Source of the DNA: an uncultured Prevotellaceae bacterium
GTDB lineage: Bacteria; Bacteroidota; Bacteroidia; Bacteroidales; Bacteroidaceae
Direction: 5' to 3'
NCBI GenBank assembly: GCA_900315075.1
Contig: OMXV01000018.1
Span: 1-64,000, forward strand
DNA length: 64,000 nucleotides
A program made the translations under genes and the position numbers. Under the pieces are notes generated by a model. That model did not search any database, was not told where the DNA came from, and worked only from the letters and a program-made list of their open reading frames with translations. The number at the start of each line of letters is the position of its first letter. Position 1 is the stretch's first letter. Shown in pieces: positions 59,889-64,000 of this stretch.

Positions 59889-62129
59889 TCAATTAAAGAA
59901 ATTCCATGAAACTCCGAAGCGGAAGATACGCTGGTTGGCAGGATAGTGGGGGGTGAGGAAATAGTTGCCGCCAGAACCAGAACAGTTGACATGGCTCATC
60001 ATCACGAAAAAGCGTGTATGACCTAAGAAAAAGTTGGCGTAGGCATTAACGAAAGGATAGTTGCCAATTTTCACACGGCTCTCAGGATTTTCCTGTACTG
60101 CAAACTGTGCCATACCTGGTACAAAGTCAGGGGCTTCGTATTTAGTGAAATAGCGAACATCAGCTCCTAAGTCACAATCCAGCACATGGGCAATTTTGAA
60201 ACGAAAGTACAAGTTTGCCCATACGTTGAGGTCGGGCAGCGGGATAATCTCTGGCTTACTCGATTTCTGATAGGTGACAATGGTTTCTAAATTAAGCGGA
60301 CCAAGACGAAAATCCTGAGCCAACTGCGCGGTATACACACTGATGTTGTTTTTGTATTGTGCCACACGCATAGTGTTGTTCAATCGGTTGTACTGCTCAT
60401 CTACAGTATAGCTGTTGGCAAAATACACATATTTTTCAAGGTTGTCTATAGCCACCCGCAACCGTGTCTTTGTGCGGTCTAAACTAAAATCACCTTGGAT
60501 GCGCGAATGGATGGTTTTGTCGGGGTCTTCCTCCCACCAGAAATGCCGTGAATGGTATTTTGTGAAATAGAACGAAGCTGTGGTGAGATGGAAGAATCCT
60601 GAGGCTGCCAAATGAATAGTATCGTTGAACAATCGGAAATTCAGGTCTGCATTACCATCCACCATGACATCACCAACATCGGCACCCGCAACACCAAACT
60701 CAGCCTTGGCATCATAGTGCAGCGTCTTACCCTCTCGCTTGCTGATTTGCCCTCCTACATATAGCGTGTGTTCGCTGTATCCTTTTTCCAATTTCGTAGA
60801 ATCTGGCAACGTATAATGCTTGAGGTCGTGGGCAAGATACCCTTTGAGTCCTGCCTTGGCATATTTATTGAACCCTTCAAGTAGTGCAATGGCAAAGGTA
60901 TTACGCATTTTAAAATGGGTCGTCTTGTCATAAATGGAGTCATTGCCAAAACGACTCACAGGAGCGTATGTGTTGGCATAATAACCTTTGGGAGTATAAT
61001 AAGATTGGTAGATGCGACGGTAGTTTTGTAAATCCAGGGTATGGATGAAACTCGTTACAGGCACATACTCATTTTTTGTCCAAGTGGTGTCGATGGGTTC
61101 GTTGGTTTCCCATGCTTGTGGCAGTCCATGCTCTTTATTGTATTCCACTTGTCGGTCGTATTCATCTTCGTCGAAAAATCCATCGTCCTTTTCGGCTTTC
61201 TTTCGAGCATCCTCCTTTGCTTTTACAGCAGCATTCTCTTTCTGAGACTCAATGGCAAACTTACGGGCCTTGATTTCCTCTTCAGTCATGGGAACTTTAC
61301 GGTTGAAACCGAGACTATAACGGTGAGTCAGGAAAAGACGCTGGTTGTCGTTACGATTCCAGTTGTCCTGGAGCATGGTAGGTATTTCGCTTTCTGAGTA
61401 ATTGTCATCGAAACTCTCGGGGTGAGTGATGAGTCTATCGTTGACGATACCTCCGTTCTCGGCTTGCTTTTGATGGTTGTTATATACGAGCAGGTGTGCT
61501 TGGTAGCGGTCGCCGAGATATGAGCCCCACATGGTATAATTGAAGAGTGACGCACTATTATCGGAATAATAGCCACGTCCATAGAGATAGTCCACTTTGA
61601 ATCCCACACCGATGCGTTTGCCGGCATTGACAGCAAAGAGTGCCTTGAAATGATCCTCACCATTGGTTCGGTTACCGCAGGTGTTGAGACTTAGATTGGT
61701 GATGGGAGAATAAGTATTGGTGAAGTGGAATTGATCGACGTTTGTGTTGAAATAACTATAGGGATCAGTGAAAATAAAGTCATTGTATAGTTCCCTATCC
61801 ATATAGATACGGCTTTCGCGGGCAGCACCGAGGTTTCCAGTCGTATTGTATTCGCCATATAGTCCCGAAGTGAAGATGGTGTTCATATAGAGGTGCGACA
61901 TCGTATCGGGCGTTTCTGGGGTGATGTCGCCAAAGTCGGATGACACACTCCATACTTTAAGGCCACGGGGAGCCTCTTGATCCTTATTCAAGCTGTCGGT
62001 ACGTGCGGTACGACGGTTTTGGTTTGCAGAATGAATAGTGCCGTCATCATACACAGTGTTGTAGCCCTGCGCCTGTATGACAAGGGATATAAAGAACAAT
62101 GATGATATGAGAAACAGCTTCTTTTTCAT
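59889..62129 (-). CDS. Putative porin (outer-membrane beta-barrel)
   Basis: A 746-residue protein with a signal peptide (MKKKLFLISSLFFISLVIQAQ). It matches the Bacteroidetes 'putative porin' family: an N-terminal region about 30-200 with YFNTNVDQFHFTNTYSPITNLSLN, a charged helical insert (about 290-340, EEIKARKFAIESQKENAAVKAKEDA), and many amphipathic strands. It ends with FRFGVSWNFFN and aromatic residues near the end, typical of outer-membrane barrels. I start at 62129, which gives the signal peptide and an ATGA overlap with the small upstream gene; a longer start would run through that gene. The transported molecule is unknown. Confidence 0.9.
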   Translation of the reverse strand: MKKKLFLISSLFFISLVIQAQGYNTVYDDGTIHSANQNRRTARTDSLNKDQEAPRGLKVWSVSSDFGDITPETPDTMSHLYMNTIFTSGLYGEYNTTGNLGAARESRIYMDRELYNDFIFTDPYSYFNTNVDQFHFTNTYSPITNLSLNTCGNRTNGEDHFKALFAVNAGKRIGVGFKVDYLYGRGYYSDNSASLFNYTMWGSYLGDRYQAHLLVYNNHQKQAENGGIVNDRLITHPESFDDNYSESEIPTMLQDNWNRNDNQRLFLTHRYSLGFNRKVPMTEEEIKARKFAIESQKENAAVKAKEDARKKAEKDDGFFDEDEYDRQVEYNKEHGLPQAWETNEPIDTTWTKNEYVPVTSFIHTLDLQNYRRIYQSYYTPKGYYANTYAPVSRFGNDSIYDKTTHFKMRNTFAIALLEGFNKYAKAGLKGYLAHDLKHYTLPDSTKLEKGYSEHTLYVGGQISKREGKTLHYDAKAEFGVAGADVGDVMVDGNADLNFRLFNDTIHLAASGFFHLTTASFYFTKYHSRHFWWEEDPDKTIHSRIQGDFSLDRTKTRLRVAIDNLEKYVYFANSYTVDEQYNRLNNTMRVAQYKNNISVYTAQLAQDFRLGPLNLETIVTYQKSSKPEIIPLPDLNVWANLYFRFKIAHVLDCDLGADVRYFTKYEAPDFVPGMAQFAVQENPESRVKIGNYPFVNAYANFFLGHTRFFVMMSHVNCSGSGGNYFLTPHYPANQRIFRFGVSWNFFN

Positions 62130-62353
62130 CTGAGCATGCGAATACAGCATTCTACCATTTTTACAGCCATGGCTCCAAGGACGATATACACGCCTAACGT
62201 TGTGTGGTCTGTGAAGAAATATAGAACGGCACCGATGATTGCACCAATCATAAATATGATATTAAGCACATTGCGCAATCCGAGTGTGTGGTCGTGAGCA
62301 CGCTCTTTTTTAATGCGGTGGTCGGGACGTTCGCTGAGGGGAGTATCTGACAT
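62126..62353 (-). CDS. Small two-helix membrane protein
   Basis: A 75-residue protein with a polar N-terminus (RPDHRIKKERAHDHTLG) and two membrane segments (about 30-48, LNIIFMIGAIIGAVLYFF, and 52-68, LGVYIVLGAMAVKMVE). It overlaps the porin gene by ATGA, so the two are coexpressed. Similar small proteins are common in Bacteroidales and have no known role. Confidence 0.8.
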   Translation of the reverse strand: MSDTPLSERPDHRIKKERAHDHTLGLRNVLNIIFMIGAIIGAVLYFFTDHTTLGVYIVLGAMAVKMVECCIRMLR

Positions 62354-62699
62354 ATATATTGAAAATTGAAAAGTAGTTAAAGGGGAGTTAAAGGGTAGTT
62401 AAAAGGGAGTTAAAGGGACAATACCATTAAGATTGAGGATTGAAGATTGAAGATTGAGGATTGAAGATTGAAGATTGAAGATTGAGGATTGAAGATTGGG
62501 ATTTATTGGGAGTGATTGGGATGATTGGGATGATTGGGAGCGACTGGGATGATTGGGATGATTGGGAGCGACTGGGATGCATTGGGACGTATTGGGATGT
62601 ATTGGGATAGGTAATCTCTCACCTCTTACCTCTCACCCCTTACCTCTAAATATCCTCTTACCTCTTACCTCTAAACATCCCCTCACCTCAATTATATTC
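62354..62699 (+). repeat. Composite modular intergenic repeat, copy 2
   Basis: Same order as copy 1: AGTTAAAGGG units (62372-62418), GGGACAATACCATT, GATTGAAGATTGAGGATTG units (about 62430-62500), GATTGGGATGATTGGGA units (about 62500-62610), GGTAATCTCTCACC and CTCTTACCTCTCACCCC units (about 62612-62690). It begins directly at the start of the small membrane protein gene. Confidence 0.85.
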
Positions 62700-63335
62700 C
62701 TAATTCTTAATCACTTCCGCAATTTTCTGCATTAATTCTTCCATTCGGTCAACGGTGCAGCGGCGGAATTTCCCTGAATATTTCGAGAGTTTTGTCTTTT
62801 TCTTATTCAGTGCGTATTTGTCGGTAATCCAAGTCTCAGCTTGGAATCGCTCACCACCATTGCGGTTCTCTTCGTAATGATACCTGATGCGGAAGATCTT
62901 GACATAAACTTTATTATCAAAGCAGTCGCACTCTACCACATACTGCATCTCGGTACGGTCTAAAGCAAGTAGCTTATCAGAGAAGACGAGCCATTCCACG
63001 TAGTGGGCAACGATTTTCTTGTCGTTAGGACTAACGAGTGTAACACAGCTCTCCTGTGTCTGGTTCACATCCTTCGTCATCTTGGTGAGGAAGTCAAGCA
63101 TGAGGTTGTAGTTTTCAGTGGCGCTCTTCGTGTTGCCAAAAGTAGCGTCCCACACCACTTCACCATCTTTCACCGGCACTGCCCCTTCAAGGTATTTAGC
63201 ATATTTGTACTCCTCGGTTTCAACAGCTTTTTTCGAGGGTGCAGGGGTGTTATCTGTTTGAGGTTTTTCCCAGTTGGTCTGTGCTACCATCATCATAGGT
63301 AGGCAGAGCAATATCGATACAATGATTGTTCTCAT
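62700..63335 (-). CDS. Secreted DUF4468 protein
   Basis: A 211-residue protein with a signal peptide (MRTIIVSILLCLPMMMVAQ). A DUF4468 domain with a TBP-like fold lies at about 60-160: VWDATFGNTKSATENYNLMLDFLTKMTKDV, then VVECDCFDNKVYVKIFRIRYHYEE. The C-terminal basic part (KKKTKLSKYSGKFRRCT) is followed by a helix. The function is unknown. I start at 63335 so that the signal peptide is at the N-terminus; a TAATTTTG box (plus complement 63362-63369) lies about 27 bases ahead. The gene is flanked on both sides by copies of the composite repeat in inverted orientation. Confidence 0.88.
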   Translation of the reverse strand: MRTIIVSILLCLPMMMVAQTNWEKPQTDNTPAPSKKAVETEEYKYAKYLEGAVPVKDGEVVWDATFGNTKSATENYNLMLDFLTKMTKDVNQTQESCVTLVSPNDKKIVAHYVEWLVFSDKLLALDRTEMQYVVECDCFDNKVYVKIFRIRYHYEENRNGGERFQAETWITDKYALNKKKTKLSKYSGKFRRCTVDRMEELMQKIAEVIKN

Positions 63336-63401
63336 ATTGATATAATTTATGTATTGCAGCGCAAAATTACACAATATTTCCGAATAGACAAGAAGAATGG
63401 G

Positions 63402-63775
63402 GAAAAAATAGGAGTTAGGAATTTATTTAGTTAGGAGTTAGAAGTTAGGAGTTAGAAGTGACTTCAATGGGCGAGAGGATGTCTAAAGGTAAGGGGATTT
63501 TAGAGGTGAGGGGATGTCAAGAGGTAAGGGGTGAGAGGATGTCAAGAGGTAAGGGGTGAGAGGTGAGAGATTACCTTTCCCTATACATCCCAATCGCTCC
63601 CAATCATCCCAATAAATCCCAACCATCCCAATAAATCCCAACCATCCCAATAAATCCCAATCTTCAATCCTCAATTTTCAATCCCCAATTTTCAATCTTC
63701 AATTTTCAATGGTATTGTCCCTTTAACTCCCTTTTAACTCCTCTTTAACTACTTTTTAACTCCTCCCCTTCATTT
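63402..63775 (-). repeat. Composite modular intergenic repeat, copy 3 (inverted)
   Basis: Read on the minus strand, the order equals copies 1 and 2: AGTTAAAGGG units, GGGACAATACCATTG, ATTGAAGATTGAAAATTG, TTGGGATGGTTGGGATTTA, GGTAATCTCTCACCTC and TCTAACTCCTAACT. It runs over the 3' end of uvrB. It forms a large inverted repeat with copy 2 around the DUF4468 gene. Confidence 0.85.
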
Positions 63776-64000
63776 TTCAATAACTCCCTCAGTCTCAGCA
63801 CCTCATCACGGAACTGAGCAGCCTGTAGGAATTCCAGATTCTTAGCAGCCTCGTTCATCAGACGGGTGCTGCGCTCAATGCTGGCCTTGATTTGTTCTAC
63901 GGTCATCGTCTTCATAATGGGGTCGGCCACCATGCGGTCATGGTCTGGTTCCACATACGCCTGTCCATAACCAGTAGCAGCGGTTTGTGATGGTTTTCGT
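63745..64000 (-). CDS. uvrB: Excinuclease ABC subunit B, C-terminal part (runs off the window)
   Basis: Only the C-terminal 85 residues are in the window; the gene continues to the right. It belongs to the UvrB DNA helicase-like subunit of nucleotide excision repair, which loads onto damaged DNA with UvrA and recruits UvrC. The part seen includes the UVR motif (MTVEQIKASIERSTRLMNEAAKNLEFLQAAQFRDEVLRLRELL region), a helical hairpin that contacts UvrC. The last residues, EGEELKSS and the stop, are encoded by the GAGGAGTTAAAAAGTAGTTAA module of the adjoining repeat. Confidence 0.9.
   Translation of the reverse strand, partial: RKPSQTAATGYGQAYVEPDHDRMVADPIMKTMTVEQIKASIERSTRLMNEAAKNLEFLQAAQFRDEVLRLRELLKNEGEELKSS

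Overview
The window looks like a chromosome segment from a Bacteroidales bacterium, most likely Prevotellaceae (Prevotella in the wide sense). The reasons are: promoters of the form TTTG-N19/20-TAnnTTTG with little Shine-Dalgarno signal; a SusC/SusD/surface-lipoprotein locus; hybrid sensor/AraC regulators; DUF3078, DUF4468 and putative-porin proteins; a 47-bp-repeat type II-C CRISPR-Cas system; and intergenic spaces full of short A/T-rich modular repeats. I saw no rRNA or tRNA genes.

Layout. 146-10263: housekeeping and envelope genes (HAD phosphatase, MltG, a large membrane-anchored HExxH protein, GlnRS, TPR protein, DedA). 10569-14010: xylose genes, transcribed leftward (small unknown gene, xylB, xylA). 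14311-18623: DUF2582 winged-helix protein, AspRS, DUF1573 protein, DUF3078 outer-membrane protein. 18909-28522: YidC, then what looks like a peptide-use cluster (S9 dipeptidyl peptidase, two MFS transporters, a small membrane protein, a POT peptide transporter). 28604-38440: a complete type II-C CRISPR-Cas locus (tracrRNA on the minus strand, cas9, cas1, cas2, 41 repeats). 38633-40168: a second POT transporter, so the CRISPR locus lies between two paralogues. 40250-49446: a glycan locus (GH43 enzyme; SusC, SusD and SusE/F-like lipoprotein on the minus strand). 49907-59540: an orphan AraC domain and two paralogous hybrid sensor regulators on either side of a secreted cleaved-adhesin/FnIII protein. 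59889-64000: putative porin, a small membrane protein, a DUF4468 protein and the C-terminal end of UvrB.

Main discovery. One 'spacer' of the CRISPR array, between repeats 36 and 37 (37365-38087), is 723 bp instead of 29-30 bp. It holds phage DNA: the 3' part of one gene and most of a Mu gpG-like virion morphogenesis gene, in the order known for Mu-like phages (gpF then gpG). Both reading frames run up to the repeat edges and are cut there. It may be an oversized captured spacer, or the result of recombination between phage DNA and two older spacers. Each repeat also carries a full Bacteroidetes-type promoter on the minus strand. The degenerate last repeat keeps that promoter but has lost part of its tracrRNA-pairing region, which fits transcription toward cas2.

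A second theme is intergenic repeat biology. A composite element made of five or six short-repeat modules in fixed order occurs at least three times (10264-10505, 62354-62699, and inverted at 63402-63775), with partial copies elsewhere. Its modules and similar tracts reach into coding ends (UvrB, one hybrid sensor, an AraC protein), and one related repeat encodes an acidic serine-rich linker in an MFS transporter.
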